A stretch of DNA of 64,000 nt. Origin: Heritiera littoralis (taxonomy: Eukaryota > Streptophyta > Magnoliopsida > Malvales > Malvaceae). Shown one piece after another: positions 9,167 to 21,006 of the stretch (position 1 is its first letter; each line of letters begins with the position of its first letter). The translations under genes and the position numbers were made by a program. The notes under the pieces are model-generated. The model worked only from the letters and a program-made list of their open reading frames with translations. It had not been told where the DNA came from and ran no database searches. Location of the stretch: contig JAPDPK010000033.1 of assembly GCA_031772115.1 (NCBI GenBank), positions 3,844,001 through 3,908,000 of the forward strand, in the 5' to 3' direction.

Positions 9167-12100
9167 TGTAAGACCTGATTCTACACTGCTGTAGATCTTA
9201 ATTTCATAAAATTGATATTGAAAATTAAATAAATAATGAATATTGATTTCACTTAAGTGAAAAGCTCCTTAACTTAGGATGAAAAGGGAGCAATTTCTGT
9301 GAAATACTCGACGGGCGAGTACCATGAAGAAACGGCTCGCCAATGGGCAAGTAAGGTAATGGTGTGATCGCCAATTGATTATGGCGAGGGCGAATGGTAA
9401 GTTCGCCAAGTTAATTGGTAGGATGATCATCCAAATGAACTTAGAATTGATCGCCCAATGAGTGAGAAGGGGAGTAGGATTCAATGGCCTTATTGGCGAA
9501 TAGGTGAGTTCGCCAAGGCTGTGATTAGATGATGGCTCGTGTGTGGCGAGGACTGTGATCACCTAAAGAATGTATTTGGCGAGTAATGTGGTCGCCCATA
9601 TAGAAGCACAAATGATAGCCTAGCAAAGGAAATCATTTCGTAAATTCCAGATATTGAGTTGGCCAACTGAAATTGTGTTGGCGAGCTGAGGCCTCAAGTT
9701 GACTAGGCGAACTGAAATTAGCACGGACAAAATGAAATAATAAATCAGAACAGTGCAGCAAAAATTGACTTTGGACACCACACAATTGAAGACAATTAAT
9801 AGAGAGAATGCTAAAGTCAATAAAGGCATCAACCTTATTGGTTGATGGATAAGATAAAGGTGCAATAAGTCAAAAAAAGAGGCTATGGACTTCACGCCAG
9901 TTGCTTCTCCTGTACGAATTGGTTTAGACAATAAATGGCAAAGTGAAGTAAGTCAAAACGTGTAGAAAATAGCTTCCCGTAGCTGTTCCCTTTTGCTACA
10001 GTTTTTCCACAAGTTTTTAATGCTTGTTAAGACGTGAAATGATGAAAGAAACAGAATAAAGGCCAGGTGATGGATTCTGATTGGATCAGCATGGCTATAT
10101 AAGAAGAAACAATCGAGGAAAACCGATTTAGCAAACTTCATTCTCTTCACGAAAACCATCCTTTTGCAAATTTATGTTCTGACTTCATCCATTTCTACCA
10201 TGCTTGATTTACTAAGCTTCATCCTTATGTTAGCTAAATAAGAAAATCTGTTTGCAAAACCTTTCCTCCATCGTTGATGAACTAAAAGGATAAACAAAGT
10301 AAGGCCAACATGTGACAGAAAGTGATCTGTTCTGGAAGTGCAGTTGATTGAGGTGAGATTTAATGGTTCTTGAGATTGAATGATATATTTCTATGATTTC
10401 AAGTATGAGAAGCATGATTTTAGTGTCGCTTTTGATTTATTCTTGTTGGATCATAGAAATAGAATAAATTCATATCTTGAAGTAGATGAAGAATAAAATG
10501 AAACTGGGTTGAAATTGTAGTGGAATGATGGGAAAATACTGGAAAAGTAATGAGAATGGCGACTATAGTGATCGCCCATGTTAAAAGTTAGTAATCGCCA
10601 ATAAGGCGAGTAGGAAATAATGAACTCGCCAAAGTTGTTGTTCAAGTGGGCGAGGTCGCCCAACGCTAGTCTAATTCATAGGCGAGCTCACTTCTGAATA
10701 GAAAACAGTGTAGGGCGAGCTCAAATAGAAGTTCATTGGGCAAGTTGAATTGTGGGCGAACTCCCACATTTAAGCCAATAAAGGCATGGTGAAGTGAATG
10801 TTGGGCGAACTACAAAATAAATTGATGGAGATTAATGGCGGGCGATCTCCCACTTGTTAGCCCTTTGATGAATGGCGAGCTCGGTTGGGCGAGCTAGTTA
10901 GAGCTCTGTTGGGCGAGTAGTCATTTGATTTATCTCAATTTCGCTAAGTGATATGAAATGAAAATATTAATAAAATTTATAAATTATTTGCAGTCGGGAA
11001 TTATGAATTCGGTGAATGCGATTTGGAAAAGTGAGAAGGAAGCAAGGCTTCGTTAAACCAGGTAAGGGAGATGTGTGTGAAGTGAATACATGTCCTGTGG
11101 AGTAAATAGTATGAAAATACTGATAAATGTTTTGTTTTACGACATGCATTATTTGATAAAGTGTTTTGATTTTGGGCGAGCTACAAAGCCGATCCTATGA
11201 TATTTGGACGAACTGGTAAAGTAAGCGGGCGAGCGACCGTTTATTATGTTTTGGGCGAATGCCCCTTTTAAAATCTTCTAGGCTAGTGACCTTGTTTTAA
11301 CAGAAATCCGGGCGAGCCACAGATGGGCGAACCCTTTTATAATATGGTGGGCGGGCGACCCTTTTGTTAACGAAATTATGGCGAGCCATTGAGGGCGAGC
11401 CAGATTTACTTATCATTTTTGAATTCAATGGTTGGCGGGCGAATACAAGTTCACCGCACTGATAAGTTGACCATGGGCGAGCCGTGTTGGTGAGCTGACC
11501 ATGGCGAATAGATTTCGATGGTATTTTGTTAACGAAAAATGAGCCATTTTAATATCTTTGAAAATAGAAAATATAAACCCTTTTAGGCGAATTGACTAAT
11601 GGGCGAGCCACTGAGGGCGAGCCAGTTTTGCTTGCTGATTTTAAAAGCAAAGGTGTGCGAGCGAACACAATTTCTCTGCACTGGGCGAGCTGCCATGGGC
11701 GAGCCATATTGGGCGAGTTGACCATGGGCGAGCAGGTTTTAAACGTTGAGATTTTGGAATGTTTTCAAGTTGTTTTGTAAACAGAAAGCCTAAACCTTTT
11801 TGGGAATTAAATCATTTGAGTAAATGATAATGTGGGTGAGATAATCTCTTAAAGGTTTTCATGAGATATAAAAGCGATTTTTGAGACTTTAGGCCCTAAG
11901 TTCATGCATTATTATCGATGGACCTACGGGGTGCACCTCAGGGCGTCACAGGGCTGATGGACCCGCCAAGTCATCAGCGGTCTCGATGTCACTTGGCAAG
12001 TGGACCCGAGGACCACCTATAGATTATGGCCATAGATCTAGTTGAGATAGCCGTGAGGGGCGATGGCCTACAGGTGCACCCCAAAAGCGGACAACTTATG

Positions 12101-12707
12101 TTCCTGGGGGAACAGAGCATGATTTAGTTATTGCCTAGTCTTAACTTATTGATTTCTGTTTACTGAAAGGACTTATTGAATCCTATTTACTGTTTACTAC
12201 ATTTCAAAGTAAACTGTTTAACCAGTGGTTTGAATGGTGTATTGAGAGTGTTGCTTACTATATCTACTGTTTTCCTATTTTGATATGATTTTAGGAAAAA
12301 CAAATATTTGGTGGTATATAGTCTTTATTTTTATAAAGCAGCATACGTCTCCTTTACTGAGTGTATGAATCACTAACCCTTTTGTTTTAACTTCACAGAT
12401 AAAAGACATGGAGTTAGAGAATTAGCTTTCAGATGGGTATAGCTACGTTTAACGCGTTGAGGCATGTTATGTTAAATGTGACAGGTACAGTCTCTTCTCT
12501 TTTACATTTCAGACATATGTATACAGTACTACTTTATTGAGACAAAGATAATAGGGGATGTCGGATGTAAGTAATAATGAAAAGAAATTTCATATTCTAT
12601 ATTTGATAAATAAATATTATTATTGTAGAATGTTATTGGTATCGCAGAAAGTCCAACCGGTAAAGTTGTATGAAAATACGTGAAAAATATGGTAACGGGC
12701 TGTTATA
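9167..12707 (+). repeat. 5' LTR (3.54 kb) of the gypsy element
   Basis: Starts TGTAAGACCTGATTC and ends GGCTGTTATA, where relatives end TGTTACA. Contains GGGCGAG-type motifs from 9310 to 11740, a candidate exon at 10994-11061 (TTTGCAG before, CAG|GTAAGG after), a near-palindrome at 12018-12040, an acceptor-like CTTCACAG near 12392-12399, and the conserved terminal block CCAACCGGTAAAGTTGTATG. Compared with the 3' LTR it lacks about 43 bp near 11912 and one copy of a roughly 65-bp repeat. Confidence 0.88.
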
Positions 12708-12714
12708 GATTTAA

Positions 12715-12726
12715 TGGTATCAGAGC
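12715..12726 (+). promoter_or_regulatory. Primer binding site (initiator Met tRNA)
   Basis: TGGTATCAGAGC, complementary to the 3' end of plant initiator tRNA-Met, 7 nt after the LTR end. The identical site follows the copia 5' LTR at 24429. Confidence 0.9.
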
Positions 12727-15700
12727 TTTGGGTTAGTCTGATGTCTGTTGATGCCTTTAGCACAGAAAGTGTTGAGAAAGGTTAACATCCCCTGTAGTAC
12801 TGTATGGTCTGAATGTATAGAGGAGTCAAGTGACTGTGAATTGAGTTAAGTGTTGAAATGTGGTGAACGTTGGTGAATTAAGGGTTACAAGTAGAGATTG
12901 TAATCCAGAAATTTTCTATGAGATAGGCGATCTTATCATCATAATGTTGGGTCTATTCGAAAAGGTGTAGTGAGGAACTCGGTGAGGGCCCCACCAGGAC
13001 TTCTCTGTCTATATCGAACTAAGATCCTGAAATAATGAGATTGAAATAAAAAAGGATAATATTAGTGTATAAACCCTAAGATCGCATGTTTGGAGGTATA
13101 TCAAAGAGAGAGAATTAAAGGGAAATTTATGAATATACCCTATATTGAAATGCTTTATTTAAGTCATGAATGTCTAAATTGATTTAAAATAGATTGATGG
13201 TGAAATAGTATGAGTATTTGATGGTGTAAAGGATGATCCCTACTGTGGACCCCACTGATATATTGACGAGTAAGGCAACCCAGAGTACAAGCTATGAGAG
13301 GTCGCAAGATAGTCAGCCCTATTGTGGATTTTAGGGTCTGAATTAAAGTGAAAATATAGATTATATTGATGAGAGATTATTGAATATTATGAAAAGTGAT
13401 GTACTTATAGAGTGTGAACTAAAAAGGTGAACTGTGTGATCAATGATTTAAAATCGATGATAATACTGGTTATATATACTCCTTATGTTTTAGGAGAATG
13501 AATATTAGTAGTAACTTAACAATTAAGGAAGTCAAGTGTTCGAGTCACTGCGGATGCGAAAGAAAACCTTGAGATGGGCGAGCGCCGGTTGGGCTGGTCT
13601 GTTACGATATCCATAGAACCGAAATATTGTGAAATACTTGTAAAGTGACTTGAAAATTTATATATGTGTTTGGAGGATACATAGTGATTTGGCTGGATGT
13701 AAATAACGAGACATCCAAGATGATATGAGTTTGTGAATTTGAAATTACATGATGATGTTTTAAGTAAGCTTCTGGAGTAACGTGGATTCGAGAGATTGTT
13801 GACTCGATTCACAATATGGAATTTGTTTGTAAGCTCTTACCAGTGAATCAGAAGAGCTTGAGAAATTACTCAAGAGATTGATGAGTAGAGAACTAAACTG
13901 TTTTGATATAACTGGTGAAAATGAAAATTATATCGTTTTGAAAAACAATGGGATCTGTACTCTCTACAGTTGCTTCTAGGTTCCGGAACAAGTATAGCAT
14001 TCTAAAATACCTACCTTATTCTATCTGGATCCCTAGCCGACTGTAGTATCCTTCCTATTTGTGTGCCTAGAGCCAACTAGGAAGATTTTAAAAAGAATGA
14101 ATATGTATCTTGATATAGGTAATATTATTGAATAAGGTATGGAAAACCTTATTGTTAAGTCAGTGACCATTGGTTTCTAATTGAACTATATATATTAGAG
14201 ACGTGAAGTCTCAACTGATTAAGTAGACATTAAAATTGTCTGAGTAAAAGATTTTACTACTTAAGTGAGATTAAAGTATGGTTATTGGGGTATAAAATTT
14301 ATGAGTTTTACTCGTATAGCATAAATGAATTGTTGAAGAGTTTGTGGAATTTGCTACCTTATTGATGCAATACTTATTTGTGGAAAAAGTGAAAGTGAAT
14401 GGGTATGTATGAATACAGTATTCGAAATGGTTACGAGATAGTAACAGTAAAGTACTATATTAAGTGAGAAAATGATAGAGGTGATAAATGATATAGAATG
14501 GAAATATCTTAAGAGACAAGTCATATGATGACTAGGGAACACGAGTGATAAGGTAGTTCCCAAGTATAAGAATAAATGTGATTTCCTCTGATCATTATGT
14601 AGATATAGTTGGAATTAATGACAAGCCAAAATTAAAAAGATGAAATTGTCATACTCAGAGGAGCAGATACAAGAAGTACTGCTAATCCTGAAAAAGGATA
14701 TACATATGTGTATATATGTATATATTGGGAATGTGAAATTGTATAAATAAAGTCGTGATGAAAATCTGAAAGATAATAAATTTAAATTTCAGAAATTGAT
14801 GTGAGGAAAAGTATACTCTCAAGTATATTCTCTAAGTAGTGACATTACATGTACTAAGAGAATAACAGAGATAAAAAAATGATAACTTGATATAAGAGAA
14901 GTTATCGAGGGGAAAATGATTATCTGAGACGTAATCGGTGGCTAGTATTAAGGTCTGCAAAAGAAGGGCAGTCATAGTGTAACCATGAGGTTATAGAAGT
15001 GTTTATGGATTGTGTAACCGAGTTAATGCACTTCATCATCATGTTTCGGGATGTCCTGAATGCCTTAGTCGATATATATATCAGTGAAACAAAGAGAACT
15101 TATGTGAAGTTCCAGTGAGTGGGTACTTGTGATAGGAATCCCTAATTTGCCACATGCTTTGAGAAGGTAGCAAGAGGCTTTCGGATTCCAAAATTTTGCC
15201 GTTAGCACCGCCTCTGATTGATATAGATATCCGAGCACATTGTGTGGACGCTCCGGGATATATTGAGAGCGAATGCATTGTTTTTGAGAGACTACTGGGA
15301 CAATTACATGTGATTGATTAAAACTATCTAAATGATAGTCATCAAATTATTATCGACTAAGCACTGAATGAGATGATAAGCGATAAATAGTATAAATGAG
15401 TTACTGTGTCAAGGAGTGAAAAAAAAATTTGCTAACTCCCAAGGACGATAAAAGATTTCAGGGAGTGTAAATTGGTTTTGAGAGAAGAAGCCCGAGATTC
15501 TTCAGGACCTTGAATAAAATTCGGGATGGCGACCCATGAGATGGGCGATCGCCTAACAGTGGATAATATGTTGTGAAATATGGGCGAACTGTGTGGTCGC
15601 TGACTCACTTGAAAGAGAAATCCGGGGCGTGGGAGAGCGCCAAAGAGATGATGGTTGATGACCTGAAGAGACGGGCAGGACTCTTAATGACAATATGGAA

Positions 15701-15819
15701 TATAAAGAGATATTTGTAGTCTCATTTTAGAGACGAGATTAAATAGAAGTTGAAAATGTGATAAGAAAGAAAAATACCTATGTGGGTGGTACTTCCTAAA
15801 CTAAGTGAAAATTGAAAAG
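12727..15819 (+). other. Decayed internal region of the gypsy element
   Basis: No frame longer than about 100 codons and no recognisable gag, protease or RT motif. A block at 13965-14090 (CTCTACAGTTGCTTCTAGGT ... CCCTAGCCGACTGTAGTATC) is repeated in the solo LTR at 43588-43710, so this interior and that LTR share a module. The 15480-15690 part carries GGGCGATCGCC motifs and is matched on the minus strand at about 63440-63620. Confidence 0.6.
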
Positions 15820-16710
15820 AGTATAATGCTATTTGGATAGTTGTGGATATATTGATTGAGTCTGCTTATCCCTTGATTATGGAATATATTGGGCTAATTA
15901 ATGCCTTAGCCGAGTTATGGGTTAGGGAAATGGTGAGGATACACATTATTCCAGGGAGCATTATATTTGATAGGGAGTCCCGCTTCGTATCTCAGTGTAG
16001 AGAGAGATTACAGGAAGCTATGGGATCTCGATTGAGTTTTGCACCGCAATTCATCCGCAGACTGAGAGACAGTCCGAGCGTATGATATGGATGCTCGAGG
16101 ATATGGTGTGAGTGTGTGCAGTTGATTTTATAGCTTCCTGGGATAATCCTCTACCCTGGCAAAGTTTGCTTATGATAATGGCCAAAGGAAAGTAAAGGCA
16201 TAACACCTTAAATGGTTATTTAGCAGACGATATAATCCACGATAGCATGAGAAAATGAGAGATCGAAAATTATTTTCGACTTGGTCGAACAGACTTCTTG
16301 AGATATACAAGAGATTATGTATATGAAGGTCTCACCATTAGGATGCATAATGAGAGGGAGATTGAGTCCCCGATGCATTAGATCGTGGGAAATCTTGGAT
16401 CATATGGGAGATGTGTACTACCTCCAAAGTTGTTAAAAGTGTATAATGTACTTCATGTCTCGAGGGTGAGAGAGCATCATCCAGATCCTTCTCACGTGAT
16501 TCGATATGAGCCACTGGAGATCAAAGAGGACATGAGTTACGTTGAGAAACTGGTACAGATTCAGGATAGGAAAGATAAAGTGGAGTGATAAAGTGTTGTG
16601 ATCTACGATTATTTTATGGCTAAGGTGCTCCGATAGTATAATATTAAGGATAAGGCTACTTGAGAATTTAAAAGCCTTAAGCATAAGAAGTATCCAGAGT
16701 TTCCTTACTG
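15820..16710 (+). pseudogene. Ty3/gypsy integrase remnant
   Basis: The region reads through several stops and frame changes but keeps the order of a gypsy integrase: IWIVVDILIESAYPLIM (core start; VVDRLTKSAHF in relatives), ALAELWVREMVRIHIIPGSI with DRESRFVS, LQEAMGSRLSFAPQF, a damaged end of the core (GSWDN-like), a KVSPLG/GDVYYL-like segment, then LLKVYNVLHVSRVREHHPDP, YEPLEIKEDMSYVEKLVQIQ and DRKDKVE. A degenerate HKKYPEFPY follows at the very end. No chromodomain is visible. Not functional: at least five stops interrupt it. Confidence 0.82.
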
Positions 16711-16761
16711 ATAAATTCGGTTGAAATTTGGAGGACCAAATTTCTTAAGGCGGGGAGAAAA

Positions 16762-19700
16762 TGTAAGACCTGATTCTACACTACTGTAGACCTTAATTTC
16801 ATAAAATTGATATTGAAAATTAAATAAATAATGAATATTGATTTCACTTAAGTGAAAAGCTCCTTAACTTAGGATGAAAAGGGAGCAATTTCTGTGAAAT
16901 ACTCGACGGGCGAGTACCATGAAGAAACGGCTCGCCAATGGGCGAGCAAGGTAATGGTGTGATCGCCAATGGATTATGGCGAGGGAGAATGGTAAGTTCG
17001 CCAAGTTAATTGGTAGGATGATCGTCCAAATAAACTTAGAATTGATCGCCCAATGAGTGAAAGGGTGAGTAGGATTCAATGGCCTCATTGGTGAATAGGT
17101 GAGTTCGCCAAGGCTGTGATTAGATGATGGTCCATGTGTGGCGAGGATTGTGATCACCCAAAGAATGTATTCGGCGAGTAATGTGGTCGCCCATATAGAA
17201 GCACAAATGATAGCCTAGCAAAGGAAATCATTTCGTAAATTCCAGATATTGAGTTGGCCAACTAAAATTGTGTTGGCGAGCTGAGGCCTCAAGTTGACTA
17301 GGCGAACTGAAATTAGCACGGACAAAATGAAATAATAAATCAGAACCGTGCAGCAAAAATTGACTTTGGACGCCACATAGTTGAAGACAATTAATAGAGA
17401 GAATGCTAAAGTCAATAAAGGCATCCGCCTTATTGGTTGATGGATAAGATAAAGGTGCAATAAGTCAAGAAAAAAGGCTATGGACTTCACGCCAGTTGCT
17501 TCTCTTGTACGAATTGGTTTAGACAATAAATGGCAAAGTGAAGTAAGTCAAAACGTGTAGAAAATAGCTTCCCGTAGCTGTTCCCTTTTGCTGCAGTTTT
17601 TCCACAAGTTTTTAATGCTTGTTAAGACGTGAAATGATGAAAGAAGCAGAATAAAGGCCAGGTGATGGATTCTGATTGGATCAGCATGGCTATATAAGAA
17701 GAAACAATCGAGGAAAACTGATTTAGCAAACTTCATTCTCTTCACGAAAACCATCCTCCTGCAAATTTATGTTCTGACTTCATCCATTTCTACCATGCTT
17801 GATTTACTAAGCTTCATCCTTATGTTAGCTAAATAAGAAAATCTGTTTGCAAAACCTTTCCTCCATCGTTGATGAACTAAAAGGATAAACAAAGTAAGGC
17901 CAACATGAGACAGAAAGTGATCTGTTCTGGAAGTGCAGTTGATTGAGGTGAGATTTAATGGTTCTTAAGATTGAATGATATATTTCTATGATTTCAAGTA
18001 TGAGAAGCATGATTTTAGTGTCGCTTTTGATTTATTCTTGTTGGATCATAGAAATAGAATAAATTCATATCTTGAAGTAGATGAAGAATAAAATGAAACC
18101 GGGTTGAAATTGTAGTAGAATGATGGGAAAATACTGGAAAAGTAATGAGAATGGCGACTATAGTGATCGCCCATGTTAAAAGTTAGTAATCGCCAATAAG
18201 GCGAGTAGGAAATAATGAACTCGCCAAAGGTGTTGTTCAAGTGGGCGAGGTCGCCCAACGCTAGTCTAATTCATGGGCGAGCTCACTTCTGAATAGAAAA
18301 CAATGTAGGGCGAGCTCAAATAGAAGTTCATTGGGCGAGTTGAATTGTGGGCGAACTCCCACATTTAAGCCAATAAAGGCATGGTGAAGTGAATGTTGGG
18401 CGAACTACAAAATAAATTAATAGAGATTAATGGCGGGCGATCTCCCACTTGTTAGCCCTTTGATGAATGGCGAACTTGATTGGGCAAGCTAGTTAGAGCT
18501 CTGTTGGGCGAGTAGTCATTTGATTTATCTCAATCTCGACAAGTGATATGAAATGAAAATATTAATAGAATTTATAAATTATTTGCAGTTGGGAATTATG
18601 AACTCGAAGAATGCAATTTGGAAAGGTGAGAAGGAAGCAAGGCTTCGTTGAACCAGGTAAGAGAGATGTGTGTGAAGTGAATGCATGTCCTGTGGAGTAA
18701 ATATTATGAAAATACTAATAAATGTTTTGTTTTACGACATACATTATTTGATAAAGTGTTTTGATTTTGGGCGAGCTACAAAGCCGGCCCTATGATATTT
18801 GGACGAACTGGTAAAGTAGGCGGGCGAGCGACCGTTTATTATGTTTTGGGCGAATGCCCCTTTTAAAATCTTCTGGGCTGGTGACCTTGTTTTAACAGAA
18901 ATTTGGGCGAGCCACAGATGGGCGAACCCTTTTATAATATGGTGGGTGGGCGACCCCTTTGTTAACGAAATTATGGCGAGCCATTGAGGGCGAGCCCTTT
19001 TATAATATGGTGGGTGGGCGACCCCTTTGTTAACGAAATTATGGCGAGCCATTGAGGGCGAGCCAGATTTACTTATCGTTTTTGAATTCAATGGTTGTCG
19101 GGCGAATACAAGTTCACCGCACTGATAAGTTGACCATGGGCGAGCCGTGTTGGCGAGCTGACCATGGCGAATAGATTTCGATGGTATTTTGTTAACGAAA
19201 AATGAACCATTTTAATATCTTTGAAAATAGAAAATATAAACCCTTTTGGGCGAATTGACTAATGGGCGAGCCACTGAGGGCGAGCCAGTTTTGCTTGCTG
19301 ATTTTAAAAGCAAAGGTGGGTGGGCGAACACAATTTCTCCGCACTGGGCGAGCTGCATGGGCGAGCCATATTGGGCGAGTTGACCATGGGCGAACAGGTT
19401 TTAAATGTTGAGATTCTGGAATGTTTTCAAGTTGTTTTGTAAACAGAAAGCCTAAACCTTTTTGGGAATTAAATCATTTGAGTAAATGATAATGTGGGTG
19501 AGATAATCCCTTAAAGGTTTTCATGAGATATAAAAGTGATTTTTGAGACTTTAGGCCTTGAATTCATGCATTATTATTCATGTAACTGCGTGACCCGCCT
19601 GGGGCAGTGGCTCGGGTCGATGGACCTACGGGTGCACCTCAAGGTGTCATAGGGCTGATGGACCCGCCAAGTCATCAGCGGTCTCGATGTCACTTGGCAA

Positions 19701-20407
19701 GTGGACCCGAGGATCACTTATAGATTGTGGCCATAGATCTAGTTGAGATAGCCGTGAGAGGCGATGGCCTACGGGTGAACCCCAAAAGCGGACGACTTAT
19801 GTTCTTGGGGGAATAGAGCATGATTTAGTTATTGCCTAGTCTCAACTTATTGATTTCTGTTTACTGAAAGGACTTATTGAATCCTATTTACTGTTTACTA
19901 CATTTCAAAGTAAACTGTTTAACCAGTGGTTTGAATGGTGTATTGAGAGTGTTGCTTACTATATCCACTGTTTTCCTATTTTGATATGATTTTAGGAAAA
20001 ACAAATATTTGGTGGTATATAGTCTTTATTTTTATAAAGCAGCATATGTCTCCTTTACTGAGTGTATGAATCGCTCACCCATTTGTTTTAACTCCACAGA
20101 TAAAAGACATGGAGTTAGAGGATTAGTTTTCAGATGGGTATAGCTACGTTTAAAGCGCTGAGGCATGTTATGTTAAACGTGACAGGTACAGTCTCTTCTC
20201 TTTTACATTTCAGACATATGTATACAGTACTACGTTATTGAGACAAAGATAATAGGGGATGTCAGATGTAAGTAATAATGAAAAGAAATTTCATATTCCA
20301 TATTTGATAAATAAATATTATTATTGTAGAATGTTATCGGCATTGCAAACAGCCCAACCGGTAAAGTTGTATGGAAATATGTGAAAAATGTGGTAACGGG
20401 CTGTTAC
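16762..20407 (+). repeat. 3' LTR (3.65 kb) of the gypsy element
   Basis: Preceded by the polypurine tract AGGCGGGGAGAAAA (16748-16761), beginning TGTAAGACC and ending GGCTGTTAC at 20407. Differs from the 5' LTR mainly by scattered substitutions, an extra tandem copy of about 65 bp (18925-19050) and about 43 bp retained near 19575. Holds the candidate exon 18589-18656 and the near-palindrome around 19718-19742. Confidence 0.88.
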
Positions 20408-20640
20408 GAACACAATACATAGTCAAAGAGAGGTAAAGCAACATAGGATGGATGGCGACTTACAGGAAATCGGTAGCAAAGAGTGACGGTTGGGCAAAGT
20501 GCTGGAATTTTTTTTAGGAAGTGGAGTTATTCGTGAGAGAGAAAGAAAAAGACAAGAGAAATAGAACCATCTCCGGTGGTGGGGATAAAAGCAAAAAGAG
20601 TCTTGGCATGTTTTAGGAAATGAAAACATGGGCAATTTCA
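20408..20640. other. Unassigned spacer
   Basis: No element or gene recognised. A 72-codon open frame on the minus strand (20423-20641) is serine- and phenylalanine-rich and resembles nothing I know. Confidence 0.4.
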
Positions 20641-21006
20641 TACATTTTAAATATTTTTACAAATTTTTAAATATTTTTTTAAAGTATTTTTACATATATT
20701 TAAAATATTTTTATATATATTTAAAATATTTTTGCATTTTTTAAATTTTTTCATATTTTTTAAATATTTTTACTTATTTTTAAATGTTTTTAAAATAGTT
20801 TTTAAGAAAAAAATATGACTGACATGGTGCTACGTGTCAAATTTTTATTGGGCATTTCGGGCCACGTCAGCATTTTCAAACGGCGTTAGTGTTAGGTACT
20901 AAAGTGTCTAACGGAAGTAAAATTCAAGTACCAAAGTTATAACAAAAATTCAGTAAGTACCAAAGTGATAAAAGTGGTATAGTTCAGGGACTAAATGATA
21001 CATTAA
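20641..21006. repeat. AT-rich repeat plus TIR-like end of an unclassified DNA element
   Basis: 20641-20800 is a degenerate tandem of TTTAAATATTTTTACATAT-like units. 20815-21006, read in reverse, starts GGGTTAATGTATCATTTAG, then TCCCTGAACTATACC, with repeated GGTACT and a GACGTGGC motif. That resembles the ends of plant Mutator-like or related elements. The partner end was not found, so this is a fragment or misassigned. Confidence 0.35.

Larger units (their letters stand above)
9167..20407 (+). mobile_element. Gypsy-type LTR retrotransposon with very long LTRs
   Basis: Two direct LTRs (9167-12707 and 16762-20407) are nearly identical over most of their length and bracket a 4.05-kb internal region. 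A TGGTATCAGAGC primer site lies 7 nt after the 5' LTR and a purine-rich tract just before the 3' LTR. An integrase remnant of Ty3/gypsy type lies upstream of the 3' LTR, which sets the domain order and orientation. Gag, protease and RT are not recognisable. The flanks (TAAAA before; GAACA or AACAC after) do not match, so no target duplication is visible, unlike the three solo LTRs. High LTR similarity points to a fairly young element, yet the pol remnant is badly decayed, so it probably moved with help from other copies. Confidence 0.85.
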
